From: Thermoflexus hugenholtzii JAD2 | GTDB lineage: Bacteria; Chloroflexota; Dehalococcoidia; UBA2979 | Reading direction: 5' to 3' | DNA length: 35,776 bases | NCBI GenBank assembly: GCA_945903275.1 | Contig: CAMDNW010000018.1 | Span: forward strand, 1-35,776 | Shown: piece after piece, positions 9,162 to 17,117 of the stretch | Numbering within the stretch: position 1 is the stretch's first letter | Layout: the number at the start of each line of letters is the position of its first letter | Position numbers and translations under genes: made by a program | Notes under the pieces: model-generated | The model's database searches: none | Seen by the model: the letters and a program-made list of their open reading frames with translations, nothing else | What the model was told of the DNA's origin: nothing

Positions 9162-9170
9162 CTGGCGGTG

Positions 9171-11972
9171 TCATGTCAGCCACCGAGCCACCGCCTCCCC
9201 TACCGCCGAGGCTGGCAACCGCCGCACCTCGCACTCCGGTAACGCGTCCAAAAATGCCTCTCCGTATCCCCGGCTCACCGCCCGCCGGTCCAGCAGCAGG
9301 AAGACCCCTCTATCCTCCGAACCCCGGATCAGCCGCCCAAACCCCTGCCGGAACCGCAATACCGCCTGTGGCAGCGCAAACTCATTGAACGGGTCGTCGT
9401 ACAGCGCCGCCCGCCCCGCATAGATAGGGTCGCTCGGCACCGGGAACGGCAGCCGCGCGATCGCGATCTGCGACAGCGCCTCCCCACGCACATCCACACC
9501 CTCCCAGAACGCCGCCGTGCCCAGCACTAGCGTCCGAGGCTGCTCGACGAGTTGCCGCAGCAACCGCGCCGGCGATCCATCGACGTTGTGCGCGAGCACG
9601 CCGATGCCTTGCGCCGCCAGCGGCGCCGACAGCGCCCCCGCCGCCGCCCGCACCGAGGCGTGCGAGGTGAACAGCCCCAGCGTCCGACCGCCCGCTGCCG
9701 CCGCCGCCGCGCCGAGCACGCGATGCACGGCCTCCGCGTATCCCGGCTGCTCTGGCGTCGGGATATCGTCGACGACAATCGCCAGCACCGCCCGCCGGTA
9801 GTCGAACGGCGACGGTACCGTCAGCGTGTCGGGCTCCACGAGGCCCAGCGATTGCACGCTGAAGTCGAACGTGCCCTGTGCCGTGAGCGTCGCGCTCGTC
9901 GCCGTCACTGACTCTCGCCCCGCGTACAGGTCGCTCGCGAGTCGTCCCGCGACTTCGAGTGGTGACGCGTGCGCTCTCACGCCGCCATCGCCGTCAGTAA
10001 CCCACACGATGTTCGCGCCGTCGCTGCGTAATACCGCGGCGTGCAGCGCCGACCGTGCACTCGCGATCGCCTCTGCGAGTCCCGCGAGCATCCCCTGCGT
10101 CCGCTCGACCGCCGGTGCTTGTCCGGCTTCGAGATCCACCACCACGCTCCGCGCCTGCGATACGCGGTCGCCGAGATACTGCAAGGTTACATCGAGTTGC
10201 ACCGAGGCTTGTTCGGCCTCGTCCCACGCTGGCTGTGACCGTCGCGCCGCCGTGACCGGCACGGTGCGCTCGCCCGTCGCTCGCTCATCCGCAAACTCGG
10301 CCGCGAACGCGCGTAATGTCGCCTCAGCGTCCGGCACCCGCGACAGCGCGCTCGCTGCTGCGCCCGCGAGGCGCTCTGCTGCGTTCGCGATCGGCGTCCC
10401 CGCATCCCCAAGCGCCGATGCGACCTCCCGCAGTCGTATCACCGTCGCGCCGGTGCCTTCGAGGTGTCCCGCGAGGTCGCGCAGCGCGAGCGTGGTGCCG
10501 TACTGCTGCGTCGCCACGCCTTCCAGCCGGTGCGCCTCGTCGATCACCACGTGCCGGTATGGCGGCAGCACTTGCTCGCCGCTCACGGCATTTGCGAGCA
10601 ACAGCGCGTGATTCACGACCACGACGTGCGCTGCCGCCGCTCGCGCTCGCGCTCGCAGCAGGAAGCACGATCTGTCACGCACGTACGCGCACCTTCGCGA
10701 GAGACAGTCCGTATCGCCTGCCGACAGCGCGTCCCACGCCCTCCGCTCCGCGGCGGGCACCGCGATCTCACCCAACTCGCCTGTCTCCGTCGTCGGCAGC
10801 CACACCGCGATCCGCGCATGCAGCCGCGCCTCCGACCGGTTCTGCGCTGCCCCCTCCGCCCGCGCCTCCGCCCATCGTTCGAGGCACAGGTAGTTCGACC
10901 GCCCCTTCAGCACCGTCCACTGGATCGCGTCAGATTCGAGGTGTGCGTACTCCTGCACGATGCTCACCGCCGCCGGTAGGTCGTGCGTCGCTAACTGGTC
11001 TTGCAGGTTGATCGTATGCGTCGAGACCACCACGCGGTCGTCGTTGCGCACCGCATGCAGCAGCGCCGGCAGCAGGTACGCCAGCGATTTACCCGTGCCC
11101 GTTCCCGCCTCGACCGCGAGGTGTCCCGAGTGCTCAATGTTGCGCGCGACCGCCTGTGACATCGCCACCTGGCTAGCCCGCACCTCGAACCCCGGTAGTC
11201 GCTGCGCCGCCAGCGCAAACAGCGCGTTCACGTCCGCCGCCGTCACCGGTACTGGCTCGTCCTTCGGTGTGAGCGCAGGCAGCGAGGCTGGCGCGGCCGT
11301 CACCACCAGCGCACCCCGCCGTGTATTCGCGAGCATCGCCGCCTGCTCCGCGTCACCGATCTCGCCCGTGCCCGATTCGCTCGCCTCGTCGAACGCGGCC
11401 CGCACCAGCGGTAACACCGGCCACTGCCCCTGCTCTGCGATCGTCAGCAACTCCGCGATCACCGCGCGCGGCAGCGCTTCGAGGCGTGTCAACAGCCGCA
11501 GGAACACTTCGCGTGTTGCGTCCGCGTCCGCCAGTGCTCGGTGCGCCACCGGCATCTCGATGCCTAGCGTCTCCGCGATCGCCCCCAGTTGCATCCGGTT
11601 CGCCTGCGGCAGCAGCGGCGACGCCAGATCGTACGTGTCGAACTGCGCCACCCCCGCTACATCCAGCCCCGCTGCCGCGAGGAACCCGAGGTCGAACTGG
11701 ACGTTGTGCCCCACCACCACGCACCCGTCGAGGAATGCAGTCACCTGTGGCAACACCTCCTCGATCCGCGGCGCGCTCGCCACGTCCTCATCCCGTATCG
11801 AGGTCAGCGCCACCACCGCCGAAGGAATCGGCCGTCCCGGCTGCACAAACGTCTCAAACCGCTCCGCGTATCCCGCCCGGTCAAACCGCACCGCCCCGAT
11901 CTCAATGATCCGGTCACTCACCGAGTCAAACCCGGTCGTCTCAAGGTCAATCGCGACGTACAACTCGGCCAT
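9171..11972 (-). CDS. dinG: DinG-family helicase with N-terminal DEDDh exonuclease
   Basis: A 933-aa fusion. Residues 1-165 are a DnaQ-like 3'-5' exonuclease: DLET (9-12), VGHNVQFD (87-94) and the AHRALADAD motif (143-151). Residues from about 245 are an XPD/DinG superfamily 2 helicase: Walker A AGTGTGKS (289-296), DEAH (478-481), and the C-terminal motifs FWEGVDVRGE and RQGFGRLIRG. Four cysteines at about 363, 423, 428 and 436 lie where DinG/XPD enzymes bind a 4Fe-4S cluster. The domain order matches Firmicutes DinG, but S. aureus DinG lacks the cluster cysteines (from memory). Probable role: DNA repair, clearing of R-loops or damaged ends. The ATG at 11972 stands alone with no close upstream gene. 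Confidence 0.92.
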   Translation of the reverse strand: MAELYVAIDLETTGFDSVSDRIIEIGAVRFDRAGYAERFETFVQPGRPIPSAVVALTSIRDEDVASAPRIEEVLPQVTAFLDGCVVVGHNVQFDLGFLAAAGLDVAGVAQFDTYDLASPLLPQANRMQLGAIAETLGIEMPVAHRALADADATREVFLRLLTRLEALPRAVIAELLTIAEQGQWPVLPLVRAAFDEASESGTGEIGDAEQAAMLANTRRGALVVTAAPASLPALTPKDEPVPVTAADVNALFALAAQRLPGFEVRASQVAMSQAVARNIEHSGHLAVEAGTGTGKSLAYLLPALLHAVRNDDRVVVSTHTINLQDQLATHDLPAAVSIVQEYAHLESDAIQWTVLKGRSNYLCLERWAEARAEGAAQNRSEARLHARIAVWLPTTETGELGEIAVPAAERRAWDALSAGDTDCLSRRCAYVRDRSCFLLRARARAAAAHVVVVNHALLLANAVSGEQVLPPYRHVVIDEAHRLEGVATQQYGTTLALRDLAGHLEGTGATVIRLREVASALGDAGTPIANAAERLAGAAASALSRVPDAEATLRAFAAEFADERATGERTVPVTAARRSQPAWDEAEQASVQLDVTLQYLGDRVSQARSVVVDLEAGQAPAVERTQGMLAGLAEAIASARSALHAAVLRSDGANIVWVTDGDGGVRAHASPLEVAGRLASDLYAGRESVTATSATLTAQGTFDFSVQSLGLVEPDTLTVPSPFDYRRAVLAIVVDDIPTPEQPGYAEAVHRVLGAAAAAAGGRTLGLFTSHASVRAAAGALSAPLAAQGIGVLAHNVDGSPARLLRQLVEQPRTLVLGTAAFWEGVDVRGEALSQIAIARLPFPVPSDPIYAGRAALYDDPFNEFALPQAVLRFRQGFGRLIRGSEDRGVFLLLDRRAVSRGYGEAFLDALPECEVRRLPASAVGEAVARWLT

Positions 11973-12124
11973 GCGGCCCTATCTCGCTATCGGGGGTAGG
12001 CAGATGGTAGCGCGGCCATCGCTGGAGTTCCGGTCGACGCGGCGCACCGTACTATCCACCGATGCAACGCCAACCATCCGCCTGTCCGAACCCCTCGCCG
12101 CCGCCCTTGTCCCGCCTCATCACC

Positions 12125-13453
12125 TCACACTGAGACCGCTTCCGCCCCCATACCCTCCGAGGCTCGCTCCGGCCTCCGAGGCGGCTTCAGGAACGGGAAC
12201 ACCGCCCCCGCCCCCAGCATGGTCAACCCCGTCACCGCGAACACCGTCCGGTAAGACACCCCCGCATCCAGTAAGTAGCCCACCAGCGGCGGACTCAGCG
12301 CCCCCGCCCCGATCATGATCGGTGCCGTGATCCCGCGGATCGCCCCCTGTGCCAGCCGCCCGAAGTACTGCGGGATCAGCAGGTTCTGCCCCGTCCCCAT
12401 CCCGCCTGACCCAACGCCCCACAGGATGTTATGCGCGAACACCCACCCCGCGAACGGCTGCGTGAAGAACAGCGCCACCATCGAGAGGCTCCGGAACACC
12501 CCGCCAGACGCCGTGATGAACCGCACCGGGTACCTATCCGCCAACACCCCGAACACCAGCGTGCACAGCATCACCACAAACGGGTCGGTCGCCACCGCGA
12601 CCCCAATCAGCCCTGCGGGGATACCGAGGTCGCTCCAGTACGGCACCCGGATGAACAGGATCGCGTTCGTCGCGAACGTGTACACCATGAACGCCGTCAC
12701 CGAGATCCACAGCGTCCACGTGCTCGTCGCCTCTTTGCGCGTGAAGTTCACCTCCACCCCTCGCCCGCCCGCTGTGGTCACGCCACCCGAGGTCGCCTGC
12801 ACCGGCGGTGCGTCCGCACCGTCCGGGTACAGGCCTATGTCCTCCGGCAGCCGCCGCATCAACAGCCCGTACAGCGGTACCAACACCACGATGATCATCA
12901 GCCCGTACGCGAACCACGCCGCTCGCCATCCGATCGTGCTCACCAGCACTGCTGAGATTGCTACCCACGAGGCGGTCCCCAGCCCCCCGCCTGCCAGCGC
13001 GTAGGACACCGCCTGCCCGCGCTTCGCGATGAACCAGTTCGTCGGCGGTACCCCTGTCAGGATCTGTCCCCCGCCGAAAACCCCGAAGCCCGAGAACCCA
13101 GACACGAAAAACAGCGCGTACATCACCCATACGTTTGAGGCGAATGACAGCGCTACCAGAGACGTCCCCGCACACACCGCGCACGCCACCCCCAGCCACC
13201 GCGCGCCGTGCTTGTCCACCAACCGCCCGAGGATTGGCGCAGAGATTCCCGCGCTCACCATCCGCACCGTGATGCACCACGCCAGTGTGCTCAGGCTGAT
13301 CTGCAAATCATTCCGGATCGGCACAATGAAGATCGAAAACACCACCGGATTCAGTGGCGCCGTAATCCAGTTCCCCATGAACGAGATCGCAACGATCACC
13401 CACCCGTAAAACATTCCCCGCGGCAACTGAAACGGCGGCCTCACTGAAGTCAC
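12125..13453 (-). CDS. Major facilitator superfamily transporter (OFA/monocarboxylate-like)
   Basis: A 442-aa integral membrane protein with about 12 hydrophobic segments. After a short basic N-terminus comes MFYGWVIVAISFMGNW, the first helix pattern common in oxalate/formate and monocarboxylate-type MFS carriers. The loop between helices 2 and 3 reads GRLVDKHGARW (MFS motif A), and its second-half counterpart is GVLADRYPVRF. A cytosolic loop of about 30 residues splits the two halves near residue 220. The substrate cannot be read from sequence. The longer frame from 13498 adds a Gly/Arg-rich stretch; GTG at 13453 follows G-rich purine runs and is preferred. It is divergent from the Rieske gene with a gap of roughly 100 nt. 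Confidence 0.88.
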   Translation of the reverse strand: MTSVRPPFQLPRGMFYGWVIVAISFMGNWITAPLNPVVFSIFIVPIRNDLQISLSTLAWCITVRMVSAGISAPILGRLVDKHGARWLGVACAVCAGTSLVALSFASNVWVMYALFFVSGFSGFGVFGGGQILTGVPPTNWFIAKRGQAVSYALAGGGLGTASWVAISAVLVSTIGWRAAWFAYGLMIIVVLVPLYGLLMRRLPEDIGLYPDGADAPPVQATSGGVTTAGGRGVEVNFTRKEATSTWTLWISVTAFMVYTFATNAILFIRVPYWSDLGIPAGLIGVAVATDPFVVMLCTLVFGVLADRYPVRFITASGGVFRSLSMVALFFTQPFAGWVFAHNILWGVGSGGMGTGQNLLIPQYFGRLAQGAIRGITAPIMIGAGALSPPLVGYLLDAGVSYRTVFAVTGLTMLGAGAVFPFLKPPRRPERASEGMGAEAVSV

Positions 13454-13549
13454 CCCCTCACCCCTCCCCTCCCAGCCCGCTCGTCCTGCGCCCGTCAAAA
13501 GAGCAGACTACCATCGCCGCAGTTGGCAAAGCAGGTTGTGAGTGCCGGT

Positions 13550-13879
13550 ATGGCTGTGGCGAAGGCGATGGTACTCGACCGCCTGTCGCCTCCTCCGGCT
13601 CTCGATCTCGCTGCCTTTTTGTCCGGTGACGGCATCATCGCCACAACCGATGGCAAGCAGATCGCGGTGTCACGCGATGCGGATGGCCGCGTGCACGCCG
13701 TCTCCGCCGAGTGTTCGCACCTCGGCTGCATCCTCGGTTGGAACGCCGGCATGAGGACGTGGGACTGCCCTTGCCACGGCTCGCTCTTCGCACCCGATGG
13801 CGCTGTCCTGCACGGCCCCGCCGTGAACGATTTGGAATCAGTTGCGCTTCCCGAGGAGGCCGCCACGACGAACCGTTGA
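13550..13879 (+). CDS. Small Rieske [2Fe-2S] protein
   Basis: About 109 aa. The cluster motifs are C55-S-H57-LG-C60 and C73-P-C75-H76-GS (numbering from ATG 13550), spaced as in Rieske domains: two Cys and two His ligate the cluster. The extra cysteines C60 and C75 are placed as in the disulfide-stabilised high-potential Rieske proteins of bc1/b6f type. The C-terminal segment GAVLHGPAVNDLESVAL is the usual last strand region. No membrane anchor is visible, so it is probably a soluble electron carrier or the detached Rieske domain of a larger enzyme. The frame is open from TTG 13523; ATG 13568 is another possible start. It stands alone between minus-strand genes. Confidence 0.85.
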   Translation: MAVAKAMVLDRLSPPPALDLAAFLSGDGIIATTDGKQIAVSRDADGRVHAVSAECSHLGCILGWNAGMRTWDCPCHGSLFAPDGAVLHGPAVNDLESVALPEEAATTNR

Positions 13880-13896
13880 GGTTTGGCCTCGTTCCC

Positions 13897-14325
13897 CTAT
13901 CCTGCCGCCAGCATCGGTAACCCCACCCCGAACACCACTACAGCCACCCCTGCCGAGGCCCACGCCACGTCCCCTAGCCATGTAGGCCGCACGCCCCAAA
14001 TCCCCGCGAGGATTACCGCGAGGCCGCCCACCACAAACCCGGAGAACACGAAGTTCATCGGCCCGCCCGTCGGAAACTCACGTTCCACCCACAGAAACAG
14101 CGCCCCCAACCCCAGCCCCGCCGCAGTCCATAACAGCACCAGCAAGTTCGCCAGCATCACCCCGATCAACTCTGGCCGTACCTGCTCCCACCCACGCAAC
14201 TGCAACCCGCGACCAGTCCGGAACCCGCGCACGACCGCGGCCAGCAGTACCGCCGTCTGTGCGAACGCCCCTGCTGCGCCCATCACGAATCCCGCTAACA
14301 GCGCCCGCATTGTGTCGAGTTCCAT
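13897..14325 (-). CDS. Four-helix integral membrane protein, unknown
   Basis: A 142-aa hydrophobic protein with about four membrane segments (roughly residues 5-30, 50-80, 88-112 and 118-140). It carries short Arg-rich cytosolic loops such as RGFRTGRGLQLRGWEQVRPE. No family was recognised. The ATG at 14325 lies 7 nt after the ispE stop, and the GAGGAG forming the last ispE codons serves as its Shine-Dalgarno, so it is clearly co-translated with ispE. It converges on the Rieske gene with an 17-nt gap. A transport or lipid-related role is only suggested by neighbourhood. Confidence 0.7.
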   Translation of the reverse strand: MELDTMRALLAGFVMGAAGAFAQTAVLLAAVVRGFRTGRGLQLRGWEQVRPELIGVMLANLLVLLWTAAGLGLGALFLWVEREFPTGGPMNFVFSGFVVGGLAVILAGIWGVRPTWLGDVAWASAGVAVVVFGVGLPMLAAG

Positions 14326-14332
14326 GCGCGTC

Positions 14333-15229
14333 TTACTCCTCGCGCGTCATCGCCAGCGCATCCGCCCGCCCCAGTGTCCGCACCTCGAACACGCGCGCAC
14401 CCACTGCTTCGAGGTCGCGCCGCAACGCCTGCGCCTTCACGTCCTGCTGGATGAAGGCGAACACCGCCGGCCCAGCCCCGCTCAGGTGTAGCTGAGGCGC
14501 ACCCGCCCCCCGGAACATCGAGAAGCATGCCACCAACTCCGCGTCCGTCCGCTCCACCACCGCCTCAAACGAGTTGCGCAGGTCTGCCGCTGGCGGCGGC
14601 GCGCCTCGCGCGATCCGCTGCGCCATCCGTTTGGCACGATGTCCATCGCTGAAGTCCGTTGGCGTCAGCGCGCCGTACATCCGCGCCGTCTTCTCCGGCC
14701 GCTGCCCCACCGGCGGCACGAGGATCAACATGCGCACCGCCTTCATGTCTCGCAGCGGTTCCACCACATCGCCCCGCCCCCCGCAGTGAGCCGATCCGCC
14801 ATGCACAAAGAAGGGCACGTCCGATCCGATCTTCGACGCTACCCGTTCGAGGCGTTCCGCCGGCCACTCCAGTCCCCACCACTCGTTCAGCCCTCGGATC
14901 ACCGCGCCCGCGTCTGACGACCCGCCCCCCAGGCCCCCCGCGACCGGGATACGCTTCGTCACCTCGATCAGCACATCCGCCTTGCGCCCCGCCTCCCCCG
15001 CCATCGCCTGCGCCGCCCGTCCCGCCAAGTCGTCGCTCGCATCGATCCCCCGCGCCTCCGCCCCATCGAGATGCACCGCTAACCCCTCATGCGCACTGAT
15101 CCGCACCGAATCCGACAGATCCACCGTTGACATTACCGTGCTGATCTCGTGAAACCCATCCGACCGCCGTCGCACGATCTCCAGTGCCAGATTCACCTTT
15201 GCCGCCGCTCGCACTACCAGCGCCTTCAT
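14333..15229 (-). CDS. ispE: 4-diphosphocytidyl-2-C-methyl-D-erythritol kinase
   Basis: GHMP kinase (298 aa) of the non-mevalonate (MEP) isoprenoid pathway, phosphorylating CDP-ME on the 2-hydroxyl. The N-terminus AAAKVNLALEIVRRRSDGFH is the IspE substrate-binding region. The ATP-binding GHMP motif is PVAGGLGGGSSDAG (about residues 92-105), followed by KIGSDVPFFVHGG, and the third motif is LSGAGPAVFAF near residue 255. Length is normal. It lies between rsmA (upstream on the same strand, gap 147 nt holding a repeat) and a membrane protein gene (downstream). The rsmA-ispE order is common in bacteria. Confidence 0.96.
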   Translation of the reverse strand: MKALVVRAAAKVNLALEIVRRRSDGFHEISTVMSTVDLSDSVRISAHEGLAVHLDGAEARGIDASDDLAGRAAQAMAGEAGRKADVLIEVTKRIPVAGGLGGGSSDAGAVIRGLNEWWGLEWPAERLERVASKIGSDVPFFVHGGSAHCGGRGDVVEPLRDMKAVRMLILVPPVGQRPEKTARMYGALTPTDFSDGHRAKRMAQRIARGAPPPAADLRNSFEAVVERTDAELVACFSMFRGAGAPQLHLSGAGPAVFAFIQQDVKAQALRRDLEAVGARVFEVRTLGRADALAMTREE

Positions 15230-15330
15230 CGCGTATCGCAGTGTTGGATGCCCGCATGATCGATTTCGGATTGGGGGTGTGGAGGCAGCGCCCCCACTGG
15301 AAGTAGGCAGTGGCCATGCGTGCGGGATTC

Positions 15331-15376
15331 TCCTTGCCCCCCTCTCCTGCCCTCAGGAGAGGGGCCGGGGGTGAGG
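15331..15376. repeat. CCTCTCC/GGAGAGG hairpin repeat with GGGTGAGGT tail, copy 1
   Basis: The plus strand reads CCCCTCTCCTGCCCTCAGGAGAGGGG (split inverted repeat), then CCGGGGGTGAGGT. Read on the minus strand, CCTCACCC begins directly after the rsmA TAA stop. It sits between rsmA and ispE and could attenuate or terminate rsmA transcription. Related copies are at 19108-19145 and 26490-26529. Confidence 0.7.
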
Positions 15377-16243
15377 TTAGACATCGAGTAACTTCGGATG
15401 CCCCGCCTCCACCACCTCAAACAACCGTCGCCACTCCACTAGCCCAATGTGCTGCCCCCGCGCCGCGACATCGATGCCCGCCGCATCCAGCATCGACACC
15501 GTCGCCGCATCCGGAATCCCGAACGCGGCGCTCAACACGTTGTGCAACTGCTTCCGCGGCTCCGAGAACCCCGCCCGCAACAGATTGAAGAACCGCGACC
15601 ACACCTCACGAGGCAACCCCGCCACCTGATCTCCCTCCGCCAACCGCTCGATGCGTACCGCCGCCGACTGCACCTTCGGCGGCGGCCAGAACGCCGAGGC
15701 TGGCACGTCGAACAACGGCTCCGGCTTCCCGTAACACTTGATCGACATCGACAGCAGCGACTCTTGCCCCGGCCCGCCTACCATCCGCCGCGCCACCTCG
15801 CGCTGCACCAGCACCACGATGCGTTCCGGTGCTGGGTCTGCCTCCAATAGCCGCCGGATCACCGGCTGCGTGATGAAGTACGGCAGGTTCCCCGTCGCCA
15901 CGTACGGCGCTGAGGCTCCGCCTTCTTCCAGCAACTCCAGCGGTGTGTAGTCGAGGCAGTCCGCTGCGATGATGCATACATGCTCGTACTGCGATAACCG
16001 CTTCCGCGCGAGGCTCGCCATCTCCTCGTCGATGTCCACCCCGACCACCGATCCCGCCCGCTTCGCCAGCTCTGCCGTCAGCCCCCCTGGCCCTGCCCCA
16101 ATCTCCAGTACCGTATCCGTCGGCCCGAGGCGGCACGCCTCCGCGAGATCCGCGAGCACAAACTCATCCATTAAGAAGTGCTGCCCCAACGCCTTCCGAG
16201 GCGACACGCCCAGCCGCTTCAACACCTCCGGCGGCGACACCAT
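15377..16243 (-). CDS. rsmA: 16S rRNA dimethyladenosine transferase RsmA (KsgA)
   Basis: S-adenosylmethionine-dependent enzyme (about 288 aa) that dimethylates two adjacent adenosines in the 3' terminal hairpin of 16S rRNA. Motifs in order are ALGQHFL near the start, the SAM-binding LEIGAGPGGLT, VGVDIDEEM, the catalytic NLPYFI (motif IV), QREVARRM, and the FWPPPKVQSA segment. The open frame extends to GTG 16303, which overlaps the stop of a 60-codon frame (GTGA). That extra part is a basic, low-complexity stretch, so ATG 16243 (MVSPPEVLKRLG) is preferred, though the longer start cannot be excluded. It is upstream of ispE. Confidence 0.95.
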   Translation of the reverse strand: MVSPPEVLKRLGVSPRKALGQHFLMDEFVLADLAEACRLGPTDTVLEIGAGPGGLTAELAKRAGSVVGVDIDEEMASLARKRLSQYEHVCIIAADCLDYTPLELLEEGGASAPYVATGNLPYFITQPVIRRLLEADPAPERIVVLVQREVARRMVGGPGQESLLSMSIKCYGKPEPLFDVPASAFWPPPKVQSAAVRIERLAEGDQVAGLPREVWSRFFNLLRAGFSEPRKQLHNVLSAAFGIPDAATVSMLDAAGIDVAARGQHIGLVEWRRLFEVVEAGHPKLLDV

Positions 16244-16299
16244 CACAGGCCGCTTCGGCGGCGTCTTCGCCCGCACCGAAGTCGTCCGCCGCACCGTCC

Positions 16300-16482
16300 T
16301 CACAAGGCGCCTTGGCGCGGTGCGGCGGCTCCGTCCGCGCTAAGAAGCCGGACGCTCAGGTCAACGAAGCACTCTTGAAGTTCCTCTGACACAACATCGT
16401 CGTGCTCATCCAGTCGATCTACGAACTGGACATCGAACCGGCGTTCTGGCAGGACTGCCTCAAAAGTCACGAAGCTGCCCAA
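16300..16482 (-). other. Doubtful 60-codon frame upstream of rsmA
   Basis: A minus-strand frame from TTG 16482 ends with a TGA that overlaps a potential GTG start of rsmA. Its sequence (FDVQFVDRLDEHDDVVSEEL in the middle) matches nothing I know. On the plus strand the same DNA also reads a plausible peptide ending near 16495 (VLIQSIYELDIEPAFWQ), interrupted by a TGA. It may be an intergenic remnant of a lost gene on either strand. Confidence 0.2.
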
Positions 16483-16496
16483 ATGTCCCGCTGATT

Positions 16497-16545
16497 GAGG
16501 GGTTTTGAGGCAAAGCCCCTCGTAGGGAAGGGGGTAGGGGGATAG
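16497..16545. repeat. GAGGGG/CCCCTC hairpin with G-rich tail
   Basis: The sequence GAGGGG, a 13-nt loop and CCCCTC is followed by alternating GGG runs (GTAGGGAAGGGGGTAGGGGG). It looks like another member or relative of the hairpin-plus-G-run intergenic elements at 9082 and 15331. It lies in the gap between the SRP RNA 3' end and rsmA. Confidence 0.4.
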
Positions 16546-16608
16546 GCTGCCTCGAATCTCGCGAACCGCAGAGCATGGTCATTCCCCCGTGTTCACTGAT
16601 TGAAGTAC

Positions 16609-16871
16609 GTCGTGCCCCGCCTTCGAACTGACCCACGGGCTTGCCTCCGTCCGCCAGCTCAAACCCGGCTACCCTGCGGCACCCGACGTTACCGACGTAC
16701 CGCTGCTTCCTTCCGGACCTGACGGGATTAGCCGGACGTCGCCGCGCAGGACCAGGCTCTCAACACCACGTAACGGCGGCAGTCCCCAGTGATCAGCCCT
16801 CAGGCGGGCATTCAGCCTCGCTGGAGCGGATTGCGAGTACAGGGCACCGCTAGCTCCCCGCCTAGCACGAC
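16609..16871 (-). ncRNA. ffs: Signal recognition particle RNA, large (Bacillus-type)
   Basis: On the minus strand the conserved Alu-domain start GTCGTGCTAGGCGGGGAGCT leads into GGTGCCCTGTA and CCGCAATCCGCTCCAGC. The S-domain tetraloop helix GTCAGGTCCGGAAGGAAGC, which binds Ffh, lies at about 16700-16725. The 3' end GCACGAC (16615-16609) pairs exactly with the 5' GTCGTGC (16871-16865), closing a roughly 263-nt molecule. This is the large RNA with an Alu domain, as in Bacillus, actinobacteria and Chloroflexota, rather than the 4.5S type of E. coli. A good promoter lies directly upstream. Its receptor gene ftsY is in the same window. Confidence 0.96.
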
Positions 16872-16877
16872 CTCCCG

Positions 16878-16906
16878 ATCCTACGGGTGGCGAGCAGCCC
16901 CGTCAA
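16878..16906 (-). promoter_or_regulatory. Sigma-70-type promoter of ffs
   Basis: On the minus strand, TTGACG (16906-16901), a 17-nt spacer and TAGGAT (16883-16878) stand 7 nt upstream of the first base of the SRP RNA at 16871. Hexamers, spacing and distance to the RNA 5' end all fit a strong housekeeping promoter. Confidence 0.85.
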
Positions 16907-17117
16907 AATACGGTTGTTCGCCTATGCTGCGGTGATCGATTGGATGCGCCTGTTGCCGCGGCAGGCCACTGCGCTCACTCGTGCGAAAGCCTGGCACGCA
17001 TTTGGGACGCTTTGTAATCTGCTCAAAGGACTACGGATCGAGCCTACCGCGATCCTCGCTGGCCGCCGCGCTAAACTCGCTCTCCACGAACCTTCAGGTA
17101 CATGAAGCGAGCCCCCC
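16907..17117. other. Intergenic region between ffs and the 445-aa gene
   Basis: These roughly 210 nt between the divergent ffs promoter and the next gene hold no gene I can support. A 72-codon plus-strand frame crosses it and the ffs promoter, and looks fortuitous. The promoter of the downstream operon should be here, but I could not place it. Confidence 0.4.

Noticed and set aside
16300-16482. A 60-codon gene before rsmA
   Set aside because: Weak start, no family, and the opposite strand reads equally well; kept only as a low-confidence entry.
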